Assembly: GCF_013409645.1 (NCBI RefSeq)
Contig: NZ_JACCBG010000001.1
Span: 2,478,001-2,542,000 of the forward strand
DNA length: 64,000 nucleotides
Direction: 5' to 3'
Origin: Nocardioides panaciterrulae
GTDB lineage: Bacteria; Actinomycetota; Actinomycetes; Propionibacteriales; Nocardioidaceae
In this document: positions 50,545 to 59,742 of the stretch, one piece after another
How positions within the stretch are numbered: position 1 is the first letter of the stretch
Layout of the letters: the number at the start of each line of letters is the position of its first letter
Translations under genes and position numbers: made by a program
Notes under the pieces: model-generated
The model's input: the letters and a program-made list of their open reading frames with translations, nothing else
What the model was told of the DNA's origin: nothing
Databases searched by the model: none

Positions 50545-52332
50545 GTGCGTGAGTTCTCCACGCCCCTGACGATCGAGGTCCCACGCACGGCGAACCTCAC
50601 CGACGACGTGGTGACCAACGCCCAGGAGGCCCCCGACGCGGTCGTGTTCAACCGTCGCCGTGGCGGCCGTTGGGAGGACGTCACCGCGGCGACGTTCCTG
50701 ACCGAGGTGAGCGCGGTGGCCAAGGGGCTCCTCGCCGCCGGGATCGAGGCCGGCGACCGGGTCGCACTGATCTCGCGGACCCGCTACGAGTGGACGCTGC
50801 TCGACTACGCCATCTGGTTCGCCGGCGCGGTGACCGTCCCGGTCTACGAGACCTCCTCGGCCGAGCAGATCGAGTGGATCCTCCGTGACTCGGCGGCCCG
50901 CGCGGTCGTCGCCGAGACCCCCGACCACATGGCCCGGGTCGTCGAGGCTCGCCGGGACCTCGACCAGCTCAACCACGTCTGGTCGATCACCGACAACGCG
51001 GTCGACGTGCTGAGCCGGCTCGGCGCCGACATCGGCGACGAGGTGCTCGAGGAGCGGCGGCGCACCGCCGGCCCGGAGGACCTGGCCACGCTGATCTACA
51101 CCTCGGGCACCACCGGCCGCCCCAAGGGCTGCATGCTCACCCACGGCAACTTCATGTTCGAGCTGGGCGTGGCCGTGGACGAGCTGGAGCGGCTGTTCAC
51201 CACCGAGGACGCCTCGACCCTGCTGTTCCTGCCGCTGGCGCACGTCTTCGCCCGGATCATCCAGGTCGGCGCGGTCAAGTCGCGCACCCGTCTCGGGCAC
51301 AGCGCGGACATCAAGAACCTGCTCGACGACCTGCAGGCCTTCCGGCCGACGTTCATCCTGGCCGTGCCGAGGGTCTTCGAGAAGGTCTTCAACACCGCCT
51401 CGCAGAAGGCGACCGCCGACGGCCGCGGGCGCATCTTCGACCTCGCCGCCGAGACCGCGATCGCCTGGTCCCGCGGGCAGGACCGGGGCCGCCACTCGCT
51501 GCTGCTCCGGGCGCGCCACGCGGTCTTCTCCCGGCTGGTCTACAGCCGGCTCCGCGAGGCGCTCGGCGGCCACTGCCAGTACGCCGTGTCCGGGGGCGCG
51601 CCGCTGGGCGACCGGCTCGGCCACTTCTACCGTGGCATCGGCCTGACCGTGCTCGAGGGCTACGGCCTCACCGAGACCACCGCCGCGCTCACCGTCAACC
51701 TCCCCGACGCGGTCAAGATCGGCACGGTGGGCCGGCCGTTGCCCGGCACCACCGTCCGCGTGGCGGAGGACGGGGAGCTGCTGTTCCAGGGCGGCCAGGT
51801 CTTCCACGGCTACTGGCACAACGACGAGGCCACCGCCGAGGCGTTCCTCGGGGACGGCTGGTTCCACACCGGCGACGTCGGCGAGGTCGACGAGGAGGGC
51901 TTCGTCCGGATCACCGGGCGCAAGAAGGAGATCCTCGTGACCGCGGGGGGCAAGAACGTCGCCCCGGCCGTCCTCGAGGACCGGCTCCGGGCGCACCCGC
52001 TGGTGAGCCAGTGCATGGTCGTCGGGGACGGGCAGCCGTTCATCGCGGCCCTGGTGACCCTCGACCCCGAGTCCCTGCCCGCCTGGCAGGAGGCCCACCA
52101 CAAGAGCGGCTCGATCAAGGACCTGGTGGACGACCCGGACCTGCGCCAGGAGATCCAGGCGGCGGTCGACGAGGCGAACAAGGCGGTGTCCAAGGCGGAG
52201 TCGATCCGCAAGTTCCGGATCCTCTCGGAGGACTGGACCGAGGAGGACGGCCAGCTCACCCCCAGCCTGAAGCTCAAGCGCAGCGTGGTGATGCGGGAGT
52301 TCCGCGACGAGGTCGCGGCCCTCTACAGCTGA
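50545..52332 (+). CDS. fadD15: Long-chain fatty-acid-CoA ligase, FadD15-like
   Basis: The 595-residue AMP-dependent ligase activates fatty acids to acyl-CoA through an acyl-adenylate. The P-loop-like YTSGTTGRPKG is at 185-195, with GYGLTETTAALTVN, GDVGEVDEEGFVRITGRKKE (hinge) and the C-terminal catalytic-lysine region near SVVMREF as expected. It matches the actinobacterial FadD15 length and context. GAGGAGG lies 6 bases before the GTG, and a TAACCT -10-like hexamer is at 50458-50463. It is divergent from the SRPBCC operon and convergent with the M48 peptidase gene. Confidence 0.95.
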   Translation: MREFSTPLTIEVPRTANLTDDVVTNAQEAPDAVVFNRRRGGRWEDVTAATFLTEVSAVAKGLLAAGIEAGDRVALISRTRYEWTLLDYAIWFAGAVTVPVYETSSAEQIEWILRDSAARAVVAETPDHMARVVEARRDLDQLNHVWSITDNAVDVLSRLGADIGDEVLEERRRTAGPEDLATLIYTSGTTGRPKGCMLTHGNFMFELGVAVDELERLFTTEDASTLLFLPLAHVFARIIQVGAVKSRTRLGHSADIKNLLDDLQAFRPTFILAVPRVFEKVFNTASQKATADGRGRIFDLAAETAIAWSRGQDRGRHSLLLRARHAVFSRLVYSRLREALGGHCQYAVSGGAPLGDRLGHFYRGIGLTVLEGYGLTETTAALTVNLPDAVKIGTVGRPLPGTTVRVAEDGELLFQGGQVFHGYWHNDEATAEAFLGDGWFHTGDVGEVDEEGFVRITGRKKEILVTAGGKNVAPAVLEDRLRAHPLVSQCMVVGDGQPFIAALVTLDPESLPAWQEAHHKSGSIKDLVDDPDLRQEIQAAVDEANKAVSKAESIRKFRILSEDWTEEDGQLTPSLKLKRSVVMREFRDEVAALYS

Positions 52333-52369
52333 CCCGCACCACCGGGCGGCTCGCGGGCCGCCCGGCCGA

Positions 52370-53635
52370 TCACCCGCCGGCGGAGGGCGGGTCGGCCGCC
52401 GCGTCGCCGCGCCGCTCGAGCTGGCGGGCGATCGCGATCCGGGTCAGGGCCGTCGGGTGACTGCCGAACCACAGCTGCGACAGCGCCGGCGGCACGGGGT
52501 CGGCCAGGGCGCGCACGGACAGCTCGCGCTGCATGTCGATGAAGGCGCCGGCGTCGTGCGTGGCCTCGAGCGCATCCACGTCGGCCCGGGTCTCGATCTT
52601 CCGGCTGACCAGGTTCACCCCCGGGCTGGCGAGCAGCGTGCCGACCGCGACCAGGGCGAGCAGCAGCGGCACCACCCGGGGGTCGCCGACGTCGCGGCGC
52701 CACGGTCCCGCCGAGACCAGCAGGCCGAGCAGCCCCACCGCCGCCAGTGACCCCGCGGCGCCGATCAGCGCGCCGATCAGCGGGTCCTGGTGGCGGGCGT
52801 GGGCGAGCTCGTGGGCCACCACCGAGAGCGCCTCGCGCGGCGGCAGGTCGTTGACCAGGTTGTCGTACACCACGACCCGGCGGGTGCTGCCGAAGCCCGA
52901 GACGTAGGCGTTCAGCGTGGTCGTGCGCCGGGAGGCGTCGGCCACCAGCACGTCGTCGACGCGCACGTGCTCGACCGCCGCGAGGTGCAGGATCTCGCTG
53001 CGCAGCTCGCCCACCGGCAGCGGCGTGAAGTCGTTGAAGAGCGGCTCGACGACCACCGGGTAGACGAACGACCCGAGCAGCACCAGCGCCGCGAGCAGGC
53101 CGCCGGCGACCGCCGGCCAGGCCGTGGGCCAACGCCGGGCACAGGCGAGCAGGACCACCACGCCGATCGAGGTGGTGACGATCGCGACCGCCTCGCTGCG
53201 GGCCATGTCGGCCGCGAAGCCGGTCCAGGACTGGTGGCTCAGCCCGTGCTCGCGGACCAGTCGGCGCAGCAGCACGGCGAACGGGAGCGTGATCACCCGG
53301 CCGATCACCGCGAGCGCGGCGACGGCCAGCACGGCCTGCAGCCACCACGGGCCGGGCAGCCGCGCGACGAGCGCGGCGCCGTACCGGCTGAAGCCGAGCC
53401 AACAGGCCACCAGCAGCCCGACCGCCAGGGAGCTCCAGCTCCAGACCCGGGCCCAGCGCGAGAACGCCTCGGCCTCGCGGACCTGCGCGGCGCTGAACAC
53501 GGAGTCGGCGGGCGCCGGCGGCGGGGTGCCGCCCGGCACCGGGTGCCACGGCACCAGCCAGGCGGCGAGGCCGACCATCAGCACCACTCCTACGAGGAGG
53601 ACGACCAGCGAGGTCCTCGTGGCGGTGGCGGTCAC
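52370..53635 (-). CDS. M48 family membrane metalloprotease (Ste24/CAAX-type)
   Basis: The 421-residue protein has a multi-span N-terminal half (spans near 9-27, 66-84, 98-120, 150-165, 172-194) of the CAAX prenyl protease type and a gluzincin catalytic part: HELAH at residues 275-279 for zinc, followed by SRKIETRADVDALE with the third ligand Glu and partner Asp. It should cleave membrane proteins or peptides at the cytoplasmic or lipid face. The GTG at 53635 is set by the 4-base overlap (GTGA) with the upstream gene stop; the longer frame would add an unconserved leader. It is the last gene of the riboswitch operon. Confidence 0.9.
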   Translation of the reverse strand: MTATATRTSLVVLLVGVVLMVGLAAWLVPWHPVPGGTPPPAPADSVFSAAQVREAEAFSRWARVWSWSSLAVGLLVACWLGFSRYGAALVARLPGPWWLQAVLAVAALAVIGRVITLPFAVLLRRLVREHGLSHQSWTGFAADMARSEAVAIVTTSIGVVVLLACARRWPTAWPAVAGGLLAALVLLGSFVYPVVVEPLFNDFTPLPVGELRSEILHLAAVEHVRVDDVLVADASRRTTTLNAYVSGFGSTRRVVVYDNLVNDLPPREALSVVAHELAHARHQDPLIGALIGAAGSLAAVGLLGLLVSAGPWRRDVGDPRVVPLLLALVAVGTLLASPGVNLVSRKIETRADVDALEATHDAGAFIDMQRELSVRALADPVPPALSQLWFGSHPTALTRIAIARQLERRGDAAADPPSAGG

Positions 53636-54897
53636 GACGCCAAGTCTGACAGCAGGGTCCGCCACCGGTGGGTGAGGTCCGCGGTCGTCAGGCCGGTGTC
53701 GGCACGCAGCGCCCGACCGAGCGGGTCGCCCGCCCGGACGTCGTCGTAGAGCCGGACCAGCGCCGCCTGCCCCGCGGTCCGGGCGACCAGGCGGCAGGCG
53801 AGCCAGGCGCTCTCGTAGGTCGCGCCCAGGTGCGTCGTGGTCGTGTCGAACTCGGCGGCGCCCGGGAGGTGCTCGGGTGGGCCGTGGCGGCGCACCTGGC
53901 GGATGATGCCACCGGCGGTGGTCCGCAGCGGCAGGTCGACGTCGCGCAGCGCGACGTAGTCGGCGAACCCCTCGACCAGCCAGAGCGGCATGGCGCTGGT
54001 GGCGGCGCCGGTGGCCACGTGCACGGCCTCGTGGCTCATCACCACCTGGGCCCCCTGCGGCCGCAGCTCACCGAACACCGCCGGGTTCACGAAGACGTGG
54101 ACGGGGGCGTCGGTCCGGGTCGAGCCGTCGACCGTGGCGGTGACGGCGGCGATGTTGGCGTACTGCCCGGGGTCCGCGTCGAGCGTGCGGTCCAGCGCCT
54201 GCGCGGAGGCCGGCACCTCGACCACGAGCCCGGACCGCCACCGGGGCAGCACGCGGCGCACGACCGTGAGCGCGGTGCGGGCCCGGCGGGCGTAGGCGTC
54301 GGCCTCGCCGGCGGGACCGGCCACGAGCACGAGGGTGGCCGGGCTGCGGCGCACCTGGACGGGGCCGCTGAGCCACAGCGGCGTGCGGTGGTCGCCGCCA
54401 CCGACGCCGGCGATCGTCACCTCCGGTCCGTGCGCCACGAACCGCACGGTGGTCTCCGCGTGCGCGGGCGTGCGATCGAATCCGGCGAACCGCCAGGTGG
54501 CCGCCACCGAGGCCGACCAGCCGCCGCCCGGGGCGACGCCGCCCTCCTCGTCGACGTAGCGCAGCGTGAAGTCCTCGACGTGCAGCCGGCGGGCGTTGGC
54601 GACGACGCCGCCCAGCAGCCGGGCGGCGGCCTGGTCGCCCGTCGGGGCGAGCGCGCGCGCCGCCGCGGGGTGCCCGCGGTCCACTGCTCGCTCCAGCCGG
54701 TGGAGGGCGTCCGCGGCGGCCGCCGGCTGCGCCCGGGCCGCCTCGTGCCGGCTCGGTTGCGCCACGTAGGGCTGCCGGTCGAGCACGGCCCAGGCCACCA
54801 GGCCGACCACGACCAGCACGGACAGCGAAAGGCCGGCCACCCACCAGCGTGGGCGACCGGCCTTCGCGCGAGCGGGATCAGCCAGGACGGACCGCAC
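53632..54897 (-). CDS. Membrane-anchored HExxH metallopeptidase-like protein
   Basis: The 421-residue protein has one N-terminal membrane anchor (residues 19-40) and a large extracytoplasmic domain. The motif SHEAVH (His289-Glu290, His293) is followed 16 residues later by Glu309 in LVEGFADYVA, the gluzincin (peptidase MA-like) zinc pattern. The N-terminal part of the outside domain (LHVEDFTLRYVDEEGG, WSASVAATWRFAGF) looks like an NTF2-like or beta-rich module. The substrate is unknown. The GTG lies 20 bases inside the end of the NlpC/P60 gene, and the stop overlaps the M48 gene start, so all three are coupled. Confidence 0.85.
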   Translation of the reverse strand: MRSVLADPARAKAGRPRWWVAGLSLSVLVVVGLVAWAVLDRQPYVAQPSRHEAARAQPAAAADALHRLERAVDRGHPAAARALAPTGDQAAARLLGGVVANARRLHVEDFTLRYVDEEGGVAPGGGWSASVAATWRFAGFDRTPAHAETTVRFVAHGPEVTIAGVGGGDHRTPLWLSGPVQVRRSPATLVLVAGPAGEADAYARRARTALTVVRRVLPRWRSGLVVEVPASAQALDRTLDADPGQYANIAAVTATVDGSTRTDAPVHVFVNPAVFGELRPQGAQVVMSHEAVHVATGAATSAMPLWLVEGFADYVALRDVDLPLRTTAGGIIRQVRRHGPPEHLPGAAEFDTTTTHLGATYESAWLACRLVARTAGQAALVRLYDDVRAGDPLGRALRADTGLTTADLTHRWRTLLSDLAS

Positions 54898-55894
54898 CGA
54901 CGTACGGCATGGAGTGCAGGCTGGTCACCTTCACACCGACGCTGGGGTTCTCGGCGTTCACGATCATGCCGTTGCCGATGTACATGCCGACGTGGCTGAT
55001 CGGCTGGTAGTAGAAGACCAGGTCGCCCGGCTGCAGCTCGCTCTCCGAGACATGCGGGCCCGAGCTGTACTGGGCGCTGGAGGAGTGCGGCAGCGAGACG
55101 CCGGCCTGCGCCCACGCCACCATGGTCAGGCCCGAGCAGTCCCAGGCGCTCGGCCCGGCGGCGCCGTAGACGTAGGCCTCACCGACCTGCGCCATCGCGA
55201 AGCTGACCGCGGCACCCGCCCGTCCGGAGGCGGGGACGGAGGTCGTGGCGACCGGGGTGCGCACGGTGCTGCTGCGGGAGACCATCCGCTCGCGCTGCTG
55301 GGCCTTGAGCTTGCCGAGCAGCGAACGCGCCTCGGCGAGCTTCTCGTCGACGGTCGACTTCTCCTGGGCGAGCTGGTGCTCGACGTCGGCGAGCTGCGCG
55401 GCCCGCTTCTGCGTCGCGGAGCTGCGGATCTGCAGGGCCCTCACCTGCGTCGAGTAGTCCTCGAAGAGCTGGCCCTGCAGGTCGTTGAACGCCGACATGG
55501 TCGAGAGCTGGGCCAGGAACTGGCTCGGGTCCTTGGAGACGACGACCTGGCCGACCGCGCCGATGCTCTGGCCCTCGTACTGGCGTACGACGGAGTCCTG
55601 GACCTGCTGCTGGACGGCCGAGAGCCGATCGTCCTGGCGCTTCTGGTCGGACTTCAGCGAGGCCAGGTCCTTGCGGATGTCCTGCAGCTGGAGCTTGGCG
55701 TCGTTGTACCGCTCCGAGGCCTGCTCGGCCTGGTGGTAGAGGGTGTCGACCCGGGCCTGGACGTTGTCGATGCTGGGCTTGTTGGGCTGCGCCTGGGCAG
55801 AGGTGGCGGGGATGATCCCCACGACCGCGGCGAGGGCCAGTCCGGACAGCGCGGCGCCCACGGGGCGTGCGGTGATTCGCTTCCGACCGTTCAT
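54878..55894 (-). CDS. Secreted NlpC/P60 peptidoglycan endopeptidase with coiled-coil domain
   Basis: The 338-residue protein has a signal peptide (residues 1-35, cleavage near SAQA), a long coiled coil (about 42-205) and a C-terminal NlpC/P60 domain with catalytic Cys253 (WDCSGLTMVAW), His301 (SHVGMYI) and a polar third residue near Asn313. It cleaves peptide stems of peptidoglycan, probably during division or growth; the layout is like RipA-type hydrolases and M. tuberculosis Rv2190c. The coiled coil usually keeps such enzymes inactive until triggered. The c-di-AMP riboswitch lies directly upstream, so expression should depend on the second messenger. Confidence 0.94.
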   Translation of the reverse strand: MNGRKRITARPVGAALSGLALAAVVGIIPATSAQAQPNKPSIDNVQARVDTLYHQAEQASERYNDAKLQLQDIRKDLASLKSDQKRQDDRLSAVQQQVQDSVVRQYEGQSIGAVGQVVVSKDPSQFLAQLSTMSAFNDLQGQLFEDYSTQVRALQIRSSATQKRAAQLADVEHQLAQEKSTVDEKLAEARSLLGKLKAQQRERMVSRSSTVRTPVATTSVPASGRAGAAVSFAMAQVGEAYVYGAAGPSAWDCSGLTMVAWAQAGVSLPHSSSAQYSSGPHVSESELQPGDLVFYYQPISHVGMYIGNGMIVNAENPSVGVKVTSLHSMPYVGAVRPG

Positions 55895-55919
55895 GTGAGC
55901 GGGCGGTCTCCCTTGCGTG

Positions 55920-56072
55920 TCGTACGCCTACCGGGTGAGCTGACGGGTTCGGGCACGACTCGCCCTACACCCGCTCCTCGACGGCCCCCGTGCCATCGCC
56001 TTGCGGGTGATTCACCCCAGGTGGGTTGGTTCCCCGGCTCCCGGGCCTCCGAGCAGGTCCGGGACTAAGCGC
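55920..56072 (-). promoter_or_regulatory. c-di-AMP riboswitch (ydaO-yuaA family)
   Basis: On the minus strand the leader contains the core of this riboswitch in order: ggagccggggaacc, then cctggggtgaatcaccc, aaggcgatggcacggggg, and the diagnostic 3' block ccgaacccgtcagctcaccc followed by ggtaggcg. It ends about 25 bases before the NlpC/P60 ATG, and the final aagggaga may double as the ribosome binding site. Actinobacterial members of the family stand upstream of wall hydrolase genes and normally turn expression off when c-di-AMP is bound. Boundaries are approximate by 10 bases. Confidence 0.9.
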
Positions 56073-56124
56073 GGCGCCCGCGCGGATCCGGTCTGATCCA
56101 CGTTCACGGGCACCTGAGCGCCAC

Positions 56125-56154
56125 AGATTAGTGGTCCGGACACCCCTGCAACAA
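56125..56154 (-). promoter_or_regulatory. Promoter of the riboswitch-NlpC/P60 operon
   Basis: Read on the minus strand, TTGTTG (56149-56154) and TAATCT (56125-56130) are separated by 18 bases, a good -35/-10 pair. Transcription would begin near 56118, about 45 bases before the riboswitch. The 336-bp gap 55895-56230 contains this promoter and the riboswitch and no gene. Confidence 0.65.
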
Positions 56155-56230
56155 ACCGCCCCCTGCATGTCGGGGACTTTTCCCGTCACTCCGAGACCTC
56201 CGACCCCACAGGTCACACAGACCACGTCTG

Positions 56231-56437
56231 TCACGCGGACTCGATGTGGGTCCCGTCCAGGGGCTGGACCATCCGCAGCGGCGGCACGAGCCCGGAGCCG
56301 GCCAGCACGTCGAGGGCCCGGCGCTCGTCGTCGTCGAAGGTCAGCTCGGGCGGGGGCCCGAGCAGCACGGTCACCACGCAGTCGTGGCAGGCCAGCCCGC
56401 GCACGGCGCAGCTGTCGCAGTCGATTCTCGTCGTCAT
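56231..56437 (-). CDS. Small double-CxxC protein
   Basis: The 68-residue protein has four cysteines in two pairs within the first 20 residues (Cys7, Cys10, Cys17, Cys20 in CDSCAVRGLACHDC), the pattern of a small zinc or iron-sulphur knuckle, followed by an acidic helical part (DDDERRALDVLAGSGL) and VPPLRMVQPLDG. Similar small proteins occur in other actinobacteria near this nuclease/NlpC region. The ATG at 56437 begins the conserved part; upstream frame is a shadow. It is 91 bases downstream of the NYN gene end. Function unknown. Confidence 0.72.
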   Translation of the reverse strand: MTTRIDCDSCAVRGLACHDCVVTVLLGPPPELTFDDDERRALDVLAGSGLVPPLRMVQPLDGTHIESA

Positions 56438-56528
56438 GTCCGGGACCCTCGCAGCGACCACCGACACCCCGGGGCCGACAGGGCGCCGTACGGCGTGTCG
56501 CGAGCACCGGACCGGCCCGGATCGGGGC

Positions 56529-57833
56529 TCAGCTGAGCAGCTCGACCAGCGCGCCCGACGCGAAGGGCCGGGCCCCGGCCCGGGCCACGTCCGAGGCCAC
56601 CTGCTGGTCGCTGCTGACGACCACGACCACCCGGCCCGCCGGCTCCGCGGCGACGAGGTCACGGATCACGTCGTCGGCGATCACCCCCTCCGGGCTGAAG
56701 ACGACCTTCACGCCGCGCGGGGCCGGCGCGGCGGTGCGTGCCGTGGCGGCGGCCGCGTCGAACACCACCGTGGTCTCCACGCCCAGCCGGGCGACGAGCG
56801 GCGCGAGGCCGGCCACCAGGCGGCCGCGCTGGGCCTCGAGCGGGGCGGTCGGCCAGGCGGTCTTGCTCACGTTGTAGCCGTCGACGACCAGGCGGGCCCG
56901 CGGGAGCGCCAGGACCCGCTCCAGCCTGGAGGAGTTGGCCGAGGGCGCCGACACGGACCCACCCGCCCGCTCGCCGGCCGCGCGGGCCAGCCCCGCCTCG
57001 AGGCGGTCGCCCGGCGCGCCGTCGACGCTCGGCAGCGCGAGCTCGCGCCGCAGCCCCGAGGCGGCGTCGATGACCGTGTCCAGCAACAGCCGCGCCCGCA
57101 GCGTCACCTCGTCGCGCTCGGACCTCGCGGCGCGCCTGCCGGCGACGACCTCGGCCTCGAGCTGGTCGATCCGCTCGCGCAGCCGCCGCAGCTCCTTGTC
57201 CTGCACGGCCGCCTGGGCGGCGGCCCGGGTCCGGGCCTGCTCGGCCTCGTGCTCGTAGCCGGCGGCGGCCTCCCGCGTGGCCCGCTCGGCGGCGCGGGAC
57301 TCGCCCAGCTTGCGGCGCAGCGAGGCGTTCTCGGCCTTGTACTCCTCGACCTGGGCCCGGCTGCGCTGGCGCAGGTCGCGCAGCGCCTGCTCGGCCTCGG
57401 CGAGCCGGTCCCGCAGCCGGACCGCCTCCCCGGTGTCCCTCGAGGCAGCCTCGTGGCGCGTGCGGATCTCCTCGGTGCGGGCCGCGACCAGCTGCTCCCA
57501 CCCCTCCGGACGGACCAGCCACGCGAGCGCCGCCACCTCGGCCGGGTCGCCCTCGGCGTCCCCGGCGACCAGCGCGGCGGCCTCGTGGGACGACCGGGCC
57601 GCGACCTGGGTGCCGATCCGCTCGCGCAGGTCCTCGTCGCCGTCGAGGGCGTCGGTGATCGCGGTGGCGCCGAGCCGGGTCCGGCGCTGCGGCGCGAAGC
57701 CCGCCACCCGGCGCAGCGCCGGCGGGAGCCGGACGACCTGGGGCAGCACCTCGGCCGTCAGCGCCACGACCCGCACGCGCACGGCGTCGGGCAGCTCGCC
57801 GAGGGCGAGCGGGGGCTGGGACACGGCGGTCAC
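56529..57833 (-). CDS. NYN-domain (YacP-type) nuclease with central coiled coil
   Basis: The 434-residue protein has an N-terminal helical region (residues 1-125), a coiled coil (about 133-240) and a C-terminal NYN/PIN-like domain with RLVVDGYNVSKTAWP (Asp318, Asn321), TTVVFDAAAA and VVVVSSDQQVASD, the acidic residues of a metal-dependent RNA nuclease. YacP/Rae1-like NYN proteins cut mRNA on the ribosome or act in rRNA processing. The GTG at 57833 follows GGAG by 5 bases; the frame continues upstream as a shadow. It is divergent from the DEDDh nuclease gene. The coiled coil suggests dimer or complex formation. Confidence 0.88.
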   Translation of the reverse strand: MTAVSQPPLALGELPDAVRVRVVALTAEVLPQVVRLPPALRRVAGFAPQRRTRLGATAITDALDGDEDLRERIGTQVAARSSHEAAALVAGDAEGDPAEVAALAWLVRPEGWEQLVAARTEEIRTRHEAASRDTGEAVRLRDRLAEAEQALRDLRQRSRAQVEEYKAENASLRRKLGESRAAERATREAAAGYEHEAEQARTRAAAQAAVQDKELRRLRERIDQLEAEVVAGRRAARSERDEVTLRARLLLDTVIDAASGLRRELALPSVDGAPGDRLEAGLARAAGERAGGSVSAPSANSSRLERVLALPRARLVVDGYNVSKTAWPTAPLEAQRGRLVAGLAPLVARLGVETTVVFDAAAATARTAAPAPRGVKVVFSPEGVIADDVIRDLVAAEPAGRVVVVVSSDQQVASDVARAGARPFASGALVELLS

Positions 57834-57938
57834 GAGGGCTCCATGGGTCGGGTGCGGCACGGGTGTTCGTGCTCTCACTTGCACCCTAGTCCGCGCGGCA
57901 CACCCGGGTTGTCGGCGCTCGGCTCTAGCGTCACGGGC

Positions 57939-59720
57939 ATGAGCAGCGCCGTTCAGGGTGCGCCCTCGCAGTGGGAGGCGCAACGCAGTTTCGACGAGTT
58001 GGGGCGCCCGCTGCGGGAGACGACGTTCTGCGTCGTGGACCTCGAGACGACCGGCGGCTCGGCCCAGGCCGGGTCGATGATCACCGAGATCGGTGCGGTC
58101 AAGGTGCGGGGCGGCGAGGTCCTCGGCGAGTTCCAGACCCTGGTGAACCCGCACACCGAGATCCCGGCCTTCATCGCCGTGCTCACCGGCATCAGCAACA
58201 CGATGGTGGCCGACGCACCCTCGATCGAGACCGCGCTGCCCGCGCTGCTCGAGTTCGCGGCCGGCTGCGTGCTGGTCGCGCACAACGCGCCGTTCGACGT
58301 GGGCTTCCTCAAGCACTTCGCCGAGCAGCAGGGACGCCCCTGGCCGCGCTTCGAGGTGCTCGACACCGCCCGGCTGGCGCGCCGCGTGATCACCCGCGAC
58401 GACGCGCCCAACTGCAAGCTCTCCTCGCTCGCCCGGGTCTTCAACGCCTCGACCACGCCCAACCACCGGGCGCTCTCCGACGCCAGGGCGACCGTGGACG
58501 TCCTGCACGGGCTGATGGAGCGGCTCGGCGCGCTCGGCGTGCACACCCTCGAGGAGCTGCAGACCTTCTCCTCCCGGGTCACCACCGCGCAGCGTCGCAA
58601 GCGTCACCTGGCCGAGGGGCTCCCCCACGCGCCGGGCGTCTACCTCTTCCGCGACGACCGGTCGCGGGTGCTCTACGTCGGCACCTCCCGTGACCTGCGC
58701 ACCCGGGTCCGGTCCTACTTCACCGCCTCGGAGACCCGCTCGCGGATGGGCGAGATGGTCGGCCTGGCCTCGGCGGTCGACGGCCTGGAGTGCGCGACCG
58801 CGCTCGAGGCCGAGGTCCGCGAGCTGCGCCTCATCGCCGAGCACAAGCCGAAGTACAACCGCCGCTCGCGCTACCCGGAGAAGGTGCACTTCCTCAAGCT
58901 GACCCGCGAGCCGTGGCCCCGGCTGTCGCTGGTCCGGCGCGTGCTGGACGACCAGGCCGACTACCTCGGCCCGTTCTCCTCCAAGAAGTCCGCGGAGAAG
59001 TGCCTCGCGGCCCTGCACGACACCTTCCCCGTGCGGCAGTGCTCCGAGCGGCTGTCGCGGGAGCCCTCCCGGTCGCCGTGCGTGCTGGCCGAGATGGGCC
59101 GGTGCCTCTCCCCCTGCGACGGCAGCGTCGACGAGACGACGTACGCCGCGGTCGTGCGCCAGCTGCGCGACTCCCTGCTGCGACGCCCCGACGAGGTCGT
59201 GACGGCCATCAACGCGCGGATGGCCACGCTCGCCGCCGACGAGCGCTTCGAGGAGGCCGGTGCGCACCGCGACCGGCTGGCGGCGTTCGTGCGGGCCGCG
59301 GCGCGCACCCAGCGGCTCTCCGCGCTCACCCGGTGCCCCGAGGTCGTCGCCGCCCGGCGCGAGGACGACGGCCGCTGGTCGGTCCACGTGGTGCGGCACG
59401 GCCGGCTCGCCGCGGCCGGCACCATCCCGCCCGGGGCCGACGCCCACCAGTACGTCGCGGAGCTGCGCGCCTCCGCCGAGACGGTCCGGGCGGCCCCCGG
59501 GCCGGTGCCGGCGGCGAGCGCCGAGGAGACCGAGAAGATCCTGCGCTGGCTGGAGTCGCCGGGCATCCGCCTGGTCGAGGTCGACGGCGAGTGGACCTGC
59601 CCCGTCGCCGGCGCCACCCGGCACCTGGCGATCCACGACGCGGTCAACCAGTCGCGGCTCTCCCTGGTGCCGTTCGAGGATCGGCGCGGGCTGACCCCCG
59701 TGCACCGGCCCGCGCGGTGA
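57939..59720 (+). CDS. DEDDh exonuclease fused to a UvrC-type GIY-YIG domain
   Basis: The 593-residue protein joins a DnaQ-like 3'-5' exonuclease (residues 27-200: CVVDLETTG with Asp34 and Glu36, HNAPFDVGFL, NHRALSDARAT with the DEDDh His and Asp) to a UvrC-like part: GVYLFRDDRSRVLYVGTSRD (GIY-YIG region), TALEAEVRELRLIAEHKPKYN, and a middle block with Cys residues (GRCLSPCDGSV). It lacks the UvrC C-terminal RNase H and helix-hairpin-helix domains. M. tuberculosis Rv2191 has the same architecture. A role in DNA repair proofreading or nucleotide excision is likely. The ATG follows a -10 TAGCGT (57926-57931) by 7 bases. Confidence 0.93.
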   Translation: MSSAVQGAPSQWEAQRSFDELGRPLRETTFCVVDLETTGGSAQAGSMITEIGAVKVRGGEVLGEFQTLVNPHTEIPAFIAVLTGISNTMVADAPSIETALPALLEFAAGCVLVAHNAPFDVGFLKHFAEQQGRPWPRFEVLDTARLARRVITRDDAPNCKLSSLARVFNASTTPNHRALSDARATVDVLHGLMERLGALGVHTLEELQTFSSRVTTAQRRKRHLAEGLPHAPGVYLFRDDRSRVLYVGTSRDLRTRVRSYFTASETRSRMGEMVGLASAVDGLECATALEAEVRELRLIAEHKPKYNRRSRYPEKVHFLKLTREPWPRLSLVRRVLDDQADYLGPFSSKKSAEKCLAALHDTFPVRQCSERLSREPSRSPCVLAEMGRCLSPCDGSVDETTYAAVVRQLRDSLLRRPDEVVTAINARMATLAADERFEEAGAHRDRLAAFVRAAARTQRLSALTRCPEVVAARREDDGRWSVHVVRHGRLAAAGTIPPGADAHQYVAELRASAETVRAAPGPVPAASAEETEKILRWLESPGIRLVEVDGEWTCPVAGATRHLAIHDAVNQSRLSLVPFEDRRGLTPVHRPAR

Positions 59721-59742
59721 CCCGATGTCCTAGCCTGTGGTC

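Noticed and set aside
48214..52101. A 1295-codon minus-strand frame
   Set aside because: Only the final 169 codons are a real gene. The remainder is antisense to fadD15 or out of frame with the ATPase and SRPBCC genes.
56529..59705. Minus frame extending the NYN gene upstream through the DEDDh nuclease
   Set aside because: The extension is antisense to a nuclease with intact motifs. The NYN gene starts at 57833.
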